Assembly: GCA_934644775.1 (NCBI GenBank) | Contig: CAKUDB010000003.1 | Span: 1-64,000 of the forward strand | Reading direction: 5' to 3' | Origin: an uncultured bacterium | GTDB taxonomy: Bacteria; Vulcanimicrobiota; Xenobia; Xenobiales; Xenobiaceae | DNA: 64,000 bases | Part shown: positions 27,656-36,718 of the stretch, piece by piece | Numbering within the stretch: position 1 is the stretch's first letter | How the letters are laid out: the number at the start of each line of letters is the position of its first letter | Notes under the pieces: generated by a model | What the model was told of the DNA's origin: nothing | The model's database searches: none | The model's input: only the letters and a program-made list of their open reading frames with translations | Translations under genes and position numbers: made by a program

Positions 27656-29472
27656 TGAAAATTCTCCTTATAACAATTGCTCTTATCTTTTTGGTTGTCG
27701 TTTTGTTTTTTGCCTGGGTCTATTTTAAGGTGTTCCTTAGGCGACGCATCAATTATGTCTTTAGCGATCTGGTCAAAGAAGGCGATTTAGAGCAGGCCCA
27801 AAGTTGCTTCCAGCGCACTTTAGAAGCCGCTCCTCTCTTTTTGGCTTATAACCAAACTTTAGTCTGTGCCGCTATCAACCTAGGCGAAGTAGAATCGGCT
27901 CAAAGTGTCCGCAACCTCCACGCTTTCTTCGACAAAATTGCCGATATTTACTTAAAACGCCAACCCCAATCCCATTTTGCCAACATCTTTGCCGTAGGTA
28001 TTAAAAAGCGCAGCGATCCCCAATTAGCTAAAAAATGTGTCGAAAGAGCTATGGGGCGCAATCCTTCTTGGTTGCTTTGTAGTATCGGCTGTATGGTGAC
28101 ACGCGATTTTGACGTTTGCTCTTCAGCCCTAATGGGGCGCGAGGCCTTAGTAAAGATGCCTCAGCTGGCCAAATATGCCGACAGAAGGGTAAGCACTTCT
28201 ATTTCCTTAGCCAAAACTTTAGAAATGGCTGGCGCTAACCGAGCGGCCACTATTTGCTTGCGCCAATGTGCCAAAGAAGCCCAAGCCTATAATTTACAGC
28301 GCTATACGGAAGTAGATCTCGCTTTGTCTCGCGCCTACTTTGAGCACTCCTTGGGAAAAGGTGTAGCGGCAGCCGATTTATTGGCCCAAATGGAAGTTAT
28401 CGATATTTATACTCCCTACCTCGTTTTGGAAGCCTCTTTAATCTTTTTAGCTAACCACCAAGTGATTAAAGCGCTGCAATGTCTGAGCCAATTTAGTAAG
28501 CAAGCCAACAACGATTGGCCTTTATGGTGTACTGACGGTCTCAAAGCTTACGTCAGTGTCGTCGCCTATATCATGGGCTTATATGAGCAAGGTAAGTATG
28601 AGCCCGATCCTGATATTTTAGATTTACACTTAAAGAACTTAAAAGATGCGGCCAATGCCTACCACGATATAAAGTATATGCAAATTTTGGCCGCCGACGC
28701 TTGCTTATGCGCTTCTCAAAAGCGCCAGGCCTTACTTTATTTGGAAAGGGCCGAAAAGCTTCCTTGGCAACCTATCGAAGAGCTCGACGAGGCTTCCAAT
28801 AGCCAAATCGACAATGAGAGTGCCCAGTCAACTTTGGCAGCCTTAATATTAAATCTTTCTATGCTCCATCTCTCTGAATTTAGCAGTCCAGAGAGAGCCA
28901 TTTGGCAATTACATATGGACTTAGATCAAGCCGACGAAGCTTTAGCTTTAGCTAAACGCACTATCCGTCAAGACGCTTATGAGTCGGCCTTAGAAGCGGC
29001 TTGGTGGCAGTTTAAGGCTTATTTAGCAGCCCAGAAGCTCAATAAAGCCAAGGAAGCTGGAGAGTATTGGGAGCAAACCCTAAAAACTTTGGCCGAATAC
29101 GAAAAAGATAATCACATAGGGGGGTTGCCTTCCCCCTTAGAGCACCTCTTTGATACTCTAGCCCAACCGCGCAGCTTCGGCTCGATAGACTACCATTTAT
29201 TAAAAGGTGAGATACTGTCTCGCCAACCGGAAACTGAGCCAGAAGATTGGATAAATTTACTGATCGTCCGCTTTATCGTCACTCGAGAGCAACCTTACAA
29301 CTTATCTATGCTGCGCTTTTTAAGTAAACGGATAATAAAAAAAGGCTCTGCTAGTAGCGCAGCTTTAATACTAACTAGCCTTAAAGAATGCTACACCACT
29401 ATAGACGACTTGGCCTTGTTGTGTAAGCTAAAAGAGCAAATCCCAGTCTCCACCGACTCCCCAACTGAATAG
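27652..29472 (+). CDS. Membrane-anchored TPR-like repeat protein
   Basis: 606 residues: an N-terminal membrane segment (LLITIALIFLVVVLFFAWVYF) and a long helical repeat region with TPR-like helices (EGDLEQAQSCFQRTLEAAP, LAKTLEMAGANRAATICLRQC, DEALALAKRTIRQDAYESAL). The start overlaps the stop of the YfhO-like gene (ATGA). It ends the operon about 55 bases before the tRNA-Gln promoter. The family is not one I recognise; it is probably a scaffold at the inner membrane serving the YfhO-like or kinase proteins. Confidence 0.85.
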   Translation: MMKILLITIALIFLVVVLFFAWVYFKVFLRRRINYVFSDLVKEGDLEQAQSCFQRTLEAAPLFLAYNQTLVCAAINLGEVESAQSVRNLHAFFDKIADIYLKRQPQSHFANIFAVGIKKRSDPQLAKKCVERAMGRNPSWLLCSIGCMVTRDFDVCSSALMGREALVKMPQLAKYADRRVSTSISLAKTLEMAGANRAATICLRQCAKEAQAYNLQRYTEVDLALSRAYFEHSLGKGVAAADLLAQMEVIDIYTPYLVLEASLIFLANHQVIKALQCLSQFSKQANNDWPLWCTDGLKAYVSVVAYIMGLYEQGKYEPDPDILDLHLKNLKDAANAYHDIKYMQILAADACLCASQKRQALLYLERAEKLPWQPIEELDEASNSQIDNESAQSTLAALILNLSMLHLSEFSSPERAIWQLHMDLDQADEALALAKRTIRQDAYESALEAAWWQFKAYLAAQKLNKAKEAGEYWEQTLKTLAEYEKDNHIGGLPSPLEHLFDTLAQPRSFGSIDYHLLKGEILSRQPETEPEDWINLLIVRFIVTREQPYNLSMLRFLSKRIIKKGSASSAALILTSLKECYTTIDDLALLCKLKEQIPVSTDSPTE

Positions 29473-29526
29473 GATAAAGATTGTCGCGGTTTATAAAAAA
29501 ATCTGCGGCAATTTTTATTCTACCCC

Positions 29527-29555
29527 TTGTCAAAGCTACTCCATATGTGTATAAT
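29527..29555 (+). promoter_or_regulatory. Promoter of tRNA-Gln
   Basis: TTGTCA (29527-29532), a 17-base spacer and TATAAT (29550-29555) make a near-consensus sigma-70 promoter. The start should be near 29562, eight bases before the tRNA. Confidence 0.85.
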
Positions 29556-29569
29556 TGCGGACGTAATAT

Positions 29570-29645
<76 letters not shown>

Positions 29646-29647
29646 AT

Positions 29648-29690
29648 AAGCCCTAACACTTTCTATATGGGAAGTTTTAAGGGCTTTTTT
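29648..29690 (+). terminator. Terminator after tRNA-Gln
   Basis: AAGCCCT (29648-29654) pairs with AGGGCTT, followed by a run of six T (29680-29690). It ends the single tRNA transcript. Confidence 0.75.
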
Positions 29691-29841
29691 GTTTGTAGGC
29701 AAAAAAATTGGCCTTAAAGGCCCAACCTAGTTTCCAATATTCTCTTTATATTAGCCTAGAGGAAGTCACTCCTTAATCAGCAAAGGACAGAGGCCAATTT
29801 TCCTTTGCATACTCAATGCCTACTCCTTGGGAGGTTTCTAT

Positions 29842-31299
29842 ATGAACAAATTTTCCCGCGCCTTAGCCGCCGCAGCCATCTCTTTAGCCTTCACTTGCCC
29901 GGCTTTGGCCTCTACTCCCGACGACTTTATTAGCGTCTCGGTTAATGGCCAGATTCTCTACTTAGACCAAGCCCCCGTCTTAAAAGATGGCACCACCTTA
30001 GTACCTATGCGCGGTATTTTCGAAGCTTTGGGTGCCAATATTAGGTGGGACGCCCCTACCCGCACCGTTTTTGCCAATACCGCTTCTGAAGCCGCCTTGG
30101 CTGCCAATCCCCAAACTCCCAATACAGCCGTAGTTCTTACTATCGACGCCCCCGAAGCTACCGTCAACGATCAAAAAGTCACTCTTTTGGCTCCCGCCCA
30201 AATTATTGCCGGTAATACTATGGTACCTCTGCGCTTTGTAGGCGAAGCTTTGGGAGCTAACGTAAAGTGGGACGGTCGCCATCGCTTAATTCGCGTTTTA
30301 TCTGATAAGGCTCAGCTCCAAGTGGCCCAAAATAAGGCTGACGGATCTATCGTAAAAATTACCGCTCCCGATAACCAAATAGCTTATATGTATATTAAAC
30401 ACGAAGCCGACGCTCCCAGCACTTGGGATCTGGAAGGCTTAAAGCGCCTCCAAGTGGGCGGTCAGGCCGGCGTAGTCAAAGTATTAGGCGAAGATTTAGC
30501 CACTTCTGCTTATACCCGCACTTTAGATAATTACACTACGGCTGAATATACTCCCGAGCAGCGCTTAGAGATCCTGAAGCAACTCGGTATTGATCCTGCC
30601 GACATCAACCAAGTGGCCGTCAATTTAATTACCAATTATATCCAAAACCGCAAGCAGAATTTGCAATTAGTGGCTTTATTAGGGATAATTTGCAGTAATA
30701 AAGATCTCGTCTTAGACGACGAAATTAGAGGCCAAGTTATGGCTTTCTTGGTCAATAAGTTGCAAAATGGCGATCCTAAGCTCGATGCCAACGCCAACAA
30801 CGTCTTAAAGCGCCAGTGTTTGCTCTCTTTGGCTTTAGCCCGCAAGATTAGCCCCGAAGCTATGCGTGCCGTAATAAAATTCTACGAGACGGAAACTAAT
30901 AATTATTGTCTGAGCCCTATGGCCTTCTTCTTCCTCAACCACGCTAGCGACATTAACGCTCTCGCCGACGGCCCCGACTTACTCAACCGAATAAAAGCGG
31001 TCAACTCTATGTATAACGCCCAAGTGGCTCAAGCCCTGACTAAAGGCTTACAACGCTCAGCCGACAGCCTTAAACCGATAGTGCCAGTAACTTCGGCAGC
31101 CGCTCCCCTTAAAACCGAAGAACTTGAAGCTATCGGCGGCCAAGTTGGCGCTCCAGCCACAACGGCCACTCCTGCAACAACAGCAGATCCAGCTCCAACG
31201 ACACCCCCGGTTCCGGCAGCTGCTCCAGCTCCGGCAGCTGCTCCAGCCCAGGCAGCGGCTCCTACTGAAGAAGCTCCCTTGCCTAAGTCGGTTTTCTAG
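29842..31299 (+). CDS. Secreted protein with copper amine oxidase N-terminal-like (stalk) domain
   Basis: Start at ATG 29842, seven bases after GGGAGG; the TTG 15 bases earlier would lie on this site. The 485-residue product has a signal peptide ending about LALA-type ALA/STPDD. Next come two copies of the stalk motif (KDGTTLVPMRGIFEALGANIRWD and AGNTMVPLRFVGEALGANVKWD), a helical region with HEAT-like segments (about 210-390), and a Pro/Ala/Thr-rich tail. The stalk domain is known in Firmicutes-type envelope proteins. The role of the middle helical part is unknown. Monocistronic, with hairpin terminators after it. Confidence 0.92.
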   Translation: MNKFSRALAAAAISLAFTCPALASTPDDFISVSVNGQILYLDQAPVLKDGTTLVPMRGIFEALGANIRWDAPTRTVFANTASEAALAANPQTPNTAVVLTIDAPEATVNDQKVTLLAPAQIIAGNTMVPLRFVGEALGANVKWDGRHRLIRVLSDKAQLQVAQNKADGSIVKITAPDNQIAYMYIKHEADAPSTWDLEGLKRLQVGGQAGVVKVLGEDLATSAYTRTLDNYTTAEYTPEQRLEILKQLGIDPADINQVAVNLITNYIQNRKQNLQLVALLGIICSNKDLVLDDEIRGQVMAFLVNKLQNGDPKLDANANNVLKRQCLLSLALARKISPEAMRAVIKFYETETNNYCLSPMAFFFLNHASDINALADGPDLLNRIKAVNSMYNAQVAQALTKGLQRSADSLKPIVPVTSAAAPLKTEELEAIGGQVGAPATTATPATTADPAPTTPPVPAAAPAPAAAPAQAAAPTEEAPLPKSVF

Positions 31300-31313
31300 A
31301 CTTTAGCTAAGCT

Positions 31314-31369
31314 AAAAAGAGCCAAGTCGCTCTTTTGCCTTTACTAATGGCAGGAGCGGCTTTTTTAGT
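31314..31369 (+). terminator. Terminator region after the stalk-domain gene
   Basis: AAAAGAGC-CAAGTC-GCTCTTTT (31315-31336) is a perfect 8-bp stem. A second pairing (GCTC..TTGCC with GGCA..GAGC) leads to a run of six T near 31364-31369. They probably give alternative or tandem terminators. Confidence 0.7.
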
Positions 31370-31541
31370 CTCTGGAAGCTTAACTTTAGGGCGCAGGATC
31401 GGGCCTGGCGGCGTAGAATAAACGTGGCCACTTTGGTGTATATAAATACAAGTCCCGAGGCCGATACAATTTTTAAGGGAGCTTGGGGCTTACTTTCAAC
31501 ACCAAAGACAAATATGCCCTAGAAAAAAGGTTGTGGCCCAT

Positions 31542-32909
31542 ATGCAAAAGCGAGAAGAACCCAAACTTGCCTCCGTAATTTTGGCGGCTGGCAAAGGTAC
31601 CAGAATGAAATCGGACTTGGCCAAAGTGCTCCATCCAGTTCTGGGCAAGCCTGTCATTTACAGAGTTCTTCAAGCTTTAGAAGGGGTCAATTGCTCTAAA
31701 AATATAGTTGTCGTAGGCCACCAAGCTGAGCAAGTTCAGGCTTTTTGCCAAGAGCATTTTTCCAATTGCTCCTTTGCCGAACAAGCCGTACAGAAGGGCA
31801 GCGGCCACGCCGCCCAAATGGCCCTACCCCAGTTGGACGACTTTGAAGGTTACGTCTTAATCTTAAATGGCGATATGACTTTACTCGACAGGGCCATTTT
31901 AGAGAAAGTTATCCACACCACCTTAGAAAATGATTATGCTTTAACCTTACTTACCGCCAACTCGGCTGAGCATCGCGATTTTGGTCGCATTATCCGCCAG
32001 GCCGACGCCTCTATCGAGCGTATTACCGAAGCTAAAGACTGTACTCCCCAAGAGTATGCCCTTACCGAGGTTAATGTGGGAGCCTATTGTGCTAAAGCCG
32101 AATTTTTGCGCCGTTTCTTGCCCCAACTTACTGCCAACAATGCCCAAGGAGAGCTTTATTTAACCGATCTGGTCAGCTTAGGCAGCGCTGCTGGGGAGAA
32201 GATCGGAGCGGTGGTGGACGACGTAGTTTATGCTTTAGGAGTCAATTCCCGAGCCGATTTAGCCAAAGCGGCCGCCCTCTTAAAAGAGCGCAAATTGCAA
32301 GAGCTTATGCTGAGCGGCGTCACCATTATCGATCCCCAATCTACCTGGATTGAAGATCAAGTACAGATCGGCCGCGACAGCGAAGTTTGGCCTGGTACTG
32401 TTTTACAAGGAACTACTTCTATTGGCCAGGGTTGTAAGATCGGCCCCAATACCCAAATTACCGATAGTAAAATCGGCAACGATAGTGCGGTACTCCATTC
32501 GGTGCTCAACAAAGCTACTGTAGGTAATAGCGTCAATATCGGCCCCTTCGCCTATTTGCGCCCCCAAGCTAATATTGCCGACCACGCCAAGATAGGCGAC
32601 TTTGTGGAAATTAAAAATGCCAATATAGGCCAAGGAACTAAGGTTCCCCACTTAACCTATGTGGGCGACGCCGACGTAGGCAGCGGCACCAATATCGGTT
32701 GCGGTACCATCACTTGCAATTATGACGGTCAAGCCAAACACCGCACAATTATTGGCGACCATGTCTTTATCGGATCCAATTCAAGTTTAGTTGCTCCTGT
32801 TACCGTCGGTAGCGGTGCCAAGACCGGCGCAGGCACAGTAGTTATTCGTGACGTGCCTGAAAATAGCGTAGTAGTCGGGGTTCCGGCTCACCCTATCAGT
32901 CGGCGCTAA
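31542..32909 (+). CDS. glmU: Bifunctional UDP-N-acetylglucosamine pyrophosphorylase / glucosamine-1-phosphate N-acetyltransferase
   Basis: GlmU acetylates GlcN-1-P and joins it to UTP, giving UDP-GlcNAc for peptidoglycan. The N-terminal half has VILAAGKGTRMKSDLAKVLHP and QKGSGHAAQMA. The metal-site motif reads NGDMTLL, a variant of GDVPLL. The C-terminal half is a left-handed beta helix with hexapeptide repeats and GCGTITCNYDG. I start at ATG 31542, 11 bases after AAAAAAGG; GTG 31533 is too close to that site. prs follows 27 bases later. Length 455, normal. Confidence 0.97.
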   Translation: MQKREEPKLASVILAAGKGTRMKSDLAKVLHPVLGKPVIYRVLQALEGVNCSKNIVVVGHQAEQVQAFCQEHFSNCSFAEQAVQKGSGHAAQMALPQLDDFEGYVLILNGDMTLLDRAILEKVIHTTLENDYALTLLTANSAEHRDFGRIIRQADASIERITEAKDCTPQEYALTEVNVGAYCAKAEFLRRFLPQLTANNAQGELYLTDLVSLGSAAGEKIGAVVDDVVYALGVNSRADLAKAAALLKERKLQELMLSGVTIIDPQSTWIEDQVQIGRDSEVWPGTVLQGTTSIGQGCKIGPNTQITDSKIGNDSAVLHSVLNKATVGNSVNIGPFAYLRPQANIADHAKIGDFVEIKNANIGQGTKVPHLTYVGDADVGSGTNIGCGTITCNYDGQAKHRTIIGDHVFIGSNSSLVAPVTVGSGAKTGAGTVVIRDVPENSVVVGVPAHPISRR

Positions 32910-32936
32910 AAATCTAGGAAAAGTGAAGAATTAGTT

Positions 32937-33968
32937 ATGAGCGACCTTAACGATCTTAACATCTCCGAACTCACAGCCTCTGAAAATATGGACGCTATTC
33001 CTTTAGATTCTGTATTCCAGCCTACCCACCACGTCAAGCTCTTCCACGGTAATTCCAATCCCGGTTTAGCCAAAGCGGTAGCCGAATATTTGCATATTCC
33101 TTTAGGCAAAGCTATGGTGACAACTTTTGCTAACAAGGAGATTCGCGAAAAGATCGAAGAGAATGTACGCGGAGCCAGAGTATTCGTTATTCAGCCCACT
33201 TGTGGCAATGTCAACGATACGCTTATGGAATTGTTGATTATGATCGACGCTCTCAAGAGAGCTTCCGCTCACCAAATTTGCGCCGTTATCCCCTACTACG
33301 GATATGCCAAACAAGAGAAGAAGACCTCCGGGCGCGAGCCTATTACGGCTAAGTTGGTAGCCAATCTGATTACCACCGCTGGGGCCGACAGGATCATCAC
33401 TTGCGATTTGCACGCTGCCGCTATCCAGGGCTTCTTCGATATTCCCGTCGATAATTTGAGCGCTTTGCCCATTATTGCCGAGCACTACTTAAGTAAGAAT
33501 ATTCCTAAAGAGAATTTGGTAGTAGTCTCTCCCGACGCTGGCGGTGTAGCTAGAGCCACCAAGTTAGCCGAGCGTTTGGGAGCCAAGTTGGCCATTATTT
33601 TTAAACGTCGTCCCGAGCCGGATAAGCTTGACGTTATCGATATTGTGGGCGAAATAAAGGGCAAAACTTGTATTGTAGTCGACGATATGATCTCTACAGG
33701 CGGCACTTTGGTCAAAGGCGTAGAGACCTTAATCGAGCACGGAGCTCAAAAAGTCTACACTGCGGCTACTCACGCTATTTTTGCCGAAAACGCAGTACAA
33801 ATTATTAAAGATTCTCCCATTGAAGAATTGATCGTCACCGATACTATCCCCATTTCTGAGGAAGCTAAAAGTATGAGCAAGTTAAAAGTTTTGTCTTTGG
33901 CTCCTCTGTTGGGAGAGACTATTCGCAGAACTCACTTTAATCTGTCGGTCAGCGAGCTTTTCGTCTAG
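32937..33968 (+). CDS. prs: Ribose-phosphate pyrophosphokinase
   Basis: PRPP synthetase makes PRPP from ribose-5-phosphate and ATP for nucleotide, His and Trp synthesis. The family motifs are clear: FANKEIREKIEENVRG, YYGYAKQEKKTSGREPITAK, CDLHAAAIQGFFDIPVDNL and the PRPP loop CIVVDDMISTGGT. An N-terminal extension of about 28 residues precedes the usual start, so the protein (343) is a little longer than the typical 310-320. It is probably co-transcribed with glmU. Confidence 0.97.
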   Translation: MSDLNDLNISELTASENMDAIPLDSVFQPTHHVKLFHGNSNPGLAKAVAEYLHIPLGKAMVTTFANKEIREKIEENVRGARVFVIQPTCGNVNDTLMELLIMIDALKRASAHQICAVIPYYGYAKQEKKTSGREPITAKLVANLITTAGADRIITCDLHAAAIQGFFDIPVDNLSALPIIAEHYLSKNIPKENLVVVSPDAGGVARATKLAERLGAKLAIIFKRRPEPDKLDVIDIVGEIKGKTCIVVDDMISTGGTLVKGVETLIEHGAQKVYTAATHAIFAENAVQIIKDSPIEELIVTDTIPISEEAKSMSKLKVLSLAPLLGETIRRTHFNLSVSELFV

Positions 33969-34044
33969 CTCACTTGTCCGATAGCCCAATAAAATCGTCA
34001 GAAAAATATCAATAGACCCGCGCTATGCCGTCCGGCCTTCTATC

Positions 34045-34073
34045 TTGACATGCCTAATAAAAAAAGATAGAAT
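34045..34073 (+). promoter_or_regulatory. Promoter of rplY
   Basis: TTGACA (34045-34050), a 17-base spacer and TAGAAT (34068-34073): a near-consensus promoter. It leaves a leader of about 125 bases before the rplY ATG, which has a strong GAGGAGG site. Confidence 0.85.
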
Positions 34074-34206
34074 AGTTGGGCAATTTATCCTGGCAGCCGT
34101 GTATTTTAGAATAATGCGGCGCTAAGTAAAGGATAAGCGAGTATTCGATCTTTTCCTCTTCCTGAATTTTGCGGAAAAGATCTTCGCGGGTACCGAGGAG
34201 GAATAT

Positions 34207-34842
34207 ATGTCCCAGGTTAAGCTGGAAGCCAAAGTTCGTAAAGAGACCGGTAAGGGTGTTGCCAGACGTTTGCGCCGTGAAGGTCGTATACCTGCCGTGT
34301 TGTACGGTCATCACCTCGAAGAGCCGATTATCCTTGATGTGAACTCAAAAGACACTGAGAAAATTCTTCAAACCGTAGGCAAAACTGCTATTATCAATTT
34401 GACCTTCGGCCAAGAGGGCGTCCAGGATCAGTTAGCTATGTTGGCCGACTATTCTCGCGATGTATTCGGCACCTGCCTCTTACATGTAGACTTCAAGCAA
34501 GTTCGCATGGATGAGAAAGTTACCGCTTCCGTTCCCGTGGTGTTAGTAGGCGAAGCTGCTGGCGTAAAAGAAGGCGGCGTTATTGAGCAAATGCTCCACG
34601 AAATTGAAATCGAGAGCTTGCCTCTGTCTATCCCCGCTCATATCGAAGTCGATATTAGCGCCTTAGGCCTTGGCCACCACCTCACTGTCGCTCAGATCGT
34701 TTGCCCCGAAGGCGTAGAGATTAAAGCTGATCCTTCCGAAACTATCGTAAGTATTGCTATACCCAGAGCAGTAGCCGAGGAATCAGCCGCAACTGAAGAA
34801 GCTGCCGCTACTGAGCAGCCTGCTGCCGATGAGGCCGAATAA
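34207..34842 (+). CDS. rplY: 50S ribosomal protein L25 (CTC family)
   Basis: L25/Ctc binds 5S rRNA. The 211 residues match the long CTC form: N-terminal L25 domain (RKETGKGVARRLRREGRIPAVLYG, HVDFKQVRMDEKVTASVP) and a C-terminal TL5-type domain (LPLSIPAHIEVDISALGLGHHLTVAQI). It ends in an acidic Ala/Glu-rich tail. The start has a GAGGAGG site five bases upstream. pth follows in the same direction with no terminator, as in many genomes. Confidence 0.97.
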   Translation: MSQVKLEAKVRKETGKGVARRLRREGRIPAVLYGHHLEEPIILDVNSKDTEKILQTVGKTAIINLTFGQEGVQDQLAMLADYSRDVFGTCLLHVDFKQVRMDEKVTASVPVVLVGEAAGVKEGGVIEQMLHEIEIESLPLSIPAHIEVDISALGLGHHLTVAQIVCPEGVEIKADPSETIVSIAIPRAVAEESAATEEAAATEQPAADEAE

Positions 34843-34906
34843 GGCTATAGGCTTTGTATAAAGCGCAAGTTTTTCAGAAAGCACTTAGCTGCGGGAGATA
34901 GTAAAA

Positions 34907-35488
34907 TTGAACGCTGCTAGTGCTTTTTTAATTGTTGGTTTAGGCAATCCCGGAGCCGAATATAAGAATACGCGCCACAATATGGGCTTTAGGGCGGTAG
35001 ATCTTTTTGCTAAAGAGCACAAATTAGAATTTACACGCAAAACTAAGCTTTATTTAGGGGCTAGCGGCAGCATAGGCTCTACCGATATTTTTATTATCAA
35101 GCCTCGCACTTATATGAACCTCTCGGGAAATGCCGTTCTCTCTATGTGCACCAGTTACGCCTTTAAGCCACAACAAATTATTGTCGTTTCTGATGACTTT
35201 TGTCTACCTTTAGGGCGCTTGCGCATTCGCAAAAGTGGAGGCAGCGGCGGCCATAATGGCTTAAACAATATTATCGCTTGCTTAGGCTCCTCCGACTTTA
35301 TCCGAGTACGCTTAGGTATAGGCTCCTCCCCCAATGGTCAAGATCCCATCAATTTCGTTTTAGGCACCTTTAAGCCCGACGAGTATGAGCCTATCGACAA
35401 GCTTTTGCATCAAGCTTGCGAAGCCATCTCCTACATAATAGAATGTGGCCCCGAAGCTGCCATGAATAGGTTTAATGGCCAAGCTTAA
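34907..35488 (+). CDS. pth: Peptidyl-tRNA hydrolase
   Basis: Pth recycles peptidyl-tRNA released from stalled ribosomes. The 193 residues show FLIVGLGNPGAEYKNTRHNMGF (catalytic His in the RHNMG motif), KPRTYMNLSG and SGGSGGHNGLNNII. The start is TTG 34907 with GGGAG nine bases upstream; no better in-frame start exists. It follows rplY by 64 bases and ends before a very strong bidirectional hairpin. Confidence 0.96.
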   Translation: MNAASAFLIVGLGNPGAEYKNTRHNMGFRAVDLFAKEHKLEFTRKTKLYLGASGSIGSTDIFIIKPRTYMNLSGNAVLSMCTSYAFKPQQIIVVSDDFCLPLGRLRIRKSGGSGGHNGLNNIIACLGSSDFIRVRLGIGSSPNGQDPINFVLGTFKPDEYEPIDKLLHQACEAISYIIECGPEAAMNRFNGQA

Positions 35489-35530
35489 AAAGGCTAGGCA
35501 GCTCCCCCTAGCGTTCGGGTCGCCCGTTTT

Positions 35531-35615
35531 AAGCAAAAAGCGCCTGTACAGTTTTTCTGTACAGGCGCTTTTTGCTTGGGCAGCGCCGCCTTATCCTCTA
35601 TTGGCGGCGCTACCC
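35531..35615. terminator. Bidirectional terminator: 21-bp perfect hairpin plus a second hairpin
   Basis: Arms 35531-35551 and 35557-35577 are perfectly complementary over 21 bp around a TTTTT loop. The outer ends are AAGCAAAAAG and CTTTTTGCTT, so it is A/T-tailed in both directions. Directly next to it, GGGCAGCGCCGCC (35578-35590) pairs with GGCGGCGCTACCC (35603-35615) with one mismatch. It sits between the convergent pth and reductase genes. Confidence 0.8.
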
Positions 35616-35642
35616 AAGCTAGGTCGGCCCCAACTTACCCTA

Positions 35643-36257
35643 CTAGCGAATAAAGTTGGTCCGTTTAACAGGCTCAATTTCTGGCCAAGGCTCTTTAGCA
35701 GCAGCTATACTCTTAAGCAACCAGGCCATATTGTAGCCCAAGGTGCGCATAGTTTGTAAGCCTTCTTCATCTTGGGCCACATCGTCGGCCTGGGAGCCAT
35801 GTACGCCGTTCCAATATTGTGACGACACAATAGGCATACGATTGATAGTAAAGTATTTATTTAAACGATCAAAGGTTGTCGTCACTCCGCCACGGCGAGC
35901 GCTGGCAATAGAGGCTGCAGGCTTAAAGGCTAAAGAGCCTTTGCTAGCTACGAAAGCTCGGTCCAAAAGGGCACACAAAGCGCCGTTGGGGCCGGCATAG
36001 TAAACGGGCGACCCGATCACGATGCCGTCAGCTTGGCGCATAAGTTGCAACATTTGGTTGGCCGGATCGTCATTAAAAGCGCAGCGTCCCAATTTAGCGC
36101 AAGCGCCACAAGCTACACAGCCGTGCACCATACCTTTGCCGATATGGAATATTTGCGTCTGGATGGCGTTTTTCTCTAAAGCTCCGGCTACTTCTTTTAA
36201 AGCTGTGTAGGTACAGCCTTTTTCATGGGGACTGCCATTGATCAGTAAAACTTTCAT
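35643..36257 (-). CDS. Flavodoxin-family NAD(P)H reductase with a Cys motif
   Basis: A 204-residue flavodoxin-fold protein of the NADPH-dependent FMN reductase or iron-sulfur-flavoprotein group. It has the FMN phosphate motif NGSPHEKGCTYTAL, a CVACGACAKLGRC Cys cluster (about 47-60; C-x2-C-x2-C-x5-C) and VIGSPVYYAGP. The Cys pattern could bind an Fe-S cluster. It would move electrons to an unknown acceptor. Alone on the minus strand, convergent with pth. Confidence 0.93.
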   Translation of the reverse strand: MKVLLINGSPHEKGCTYTALKEVAGALEKNAIQTQIFHIGKGMVHGCVACGACAKLGRCAFNDDPANQMLQLMRQADGIVIGSPVYYAGPNGALCALLDRAFVASKGSLAFKPAASIASARRGGVTTTFDRLNKYFTINRMPIVSSQYWNGVHGSQADDVAQDEEGLQTMRTLGYNMAWLLKSIAAAKEPWPEIEPVKRTNFIR

Positions 36258-36395
36258 TTTTTGCCTCCTCTTACCTAATAGCCAATTTTAGCCAATTTAA
36301 CTACAAAAAATGACCCGGCCACTTTCTCCCCCAACTATTGGGGCCAGGCTAAAGGGCTAATATTAGCGAAGGAGGCTGGCAAATCTTTTTTTAGC

Positions 36396-36430
36396 AAAAA
36401 AAAATCGAACCCCAGCTTCTAGCTGAGATT
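36396..36430 (-). terminator. Terminator after tRNA-Leu
   Basis: On the minus strand AATCTCAGCT-AGA-AGCTGGGGTT (36430-36408) pairs over ten bases, with some G-U pairs, and is followed by CGA and a run of nine T (36404-36396). Confidence 0.75.
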
Positions 36431-36448
36431 CAACTTTCACTACTTATA

Positions 36449-36533
36449 TGGTGCGGAGAGAGGGACTCGAACCCTCACGGATTGCTCCATACGCCCCTCA
36501 AACGTATGCGTCTACCGATTCCGCCACCTCCGC
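36449..36533 (-). tRNA. tRNA-Leu (anticodon GAG)
   Basis: A class II tRNA on the minus strand: acceptor GCGGAGG/TCTCCGC, the Leu-type D arm GGCGGAATCGGTAGACGC, anticodon stem TACGT/GCGTA with loop TTGAGGG (GAG), a long variable arm, T-loop GGTTCGAGTCC, discriminator A and an encoded CCA. About 85 bases. Confidence 0.94.
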
Positions 36534-36545
36534 AGGAACGGGGTT

Positions 36546-36573
36546 ATTATAGCAAAGCCAAATTTTAAGTCAA
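36546..36573 (-). promoter_or_regulatory. Promoter of tRNA-Leu
   Basis: Minus-strand TTGACT (36573-36568), a 16-base spacer and TATAAT (36551-36546). The tRNA starts about 13 bases after the -10 box. Confidence 0.8.
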
Positions 36574-36718
36574 GCCTTTATTAACCCAAAGTTGCTAAAA
36601 AAATTGGCTAATCGGCTTAAAATTTTGGCTTCCAGCCTAGACAAGCTAGAGACGATAGGCCCAAAAGCCTTACAAGAGCCACAATAGTAAGTCGCACAAA
36701 AGAGGGAACGGCGCTTAG

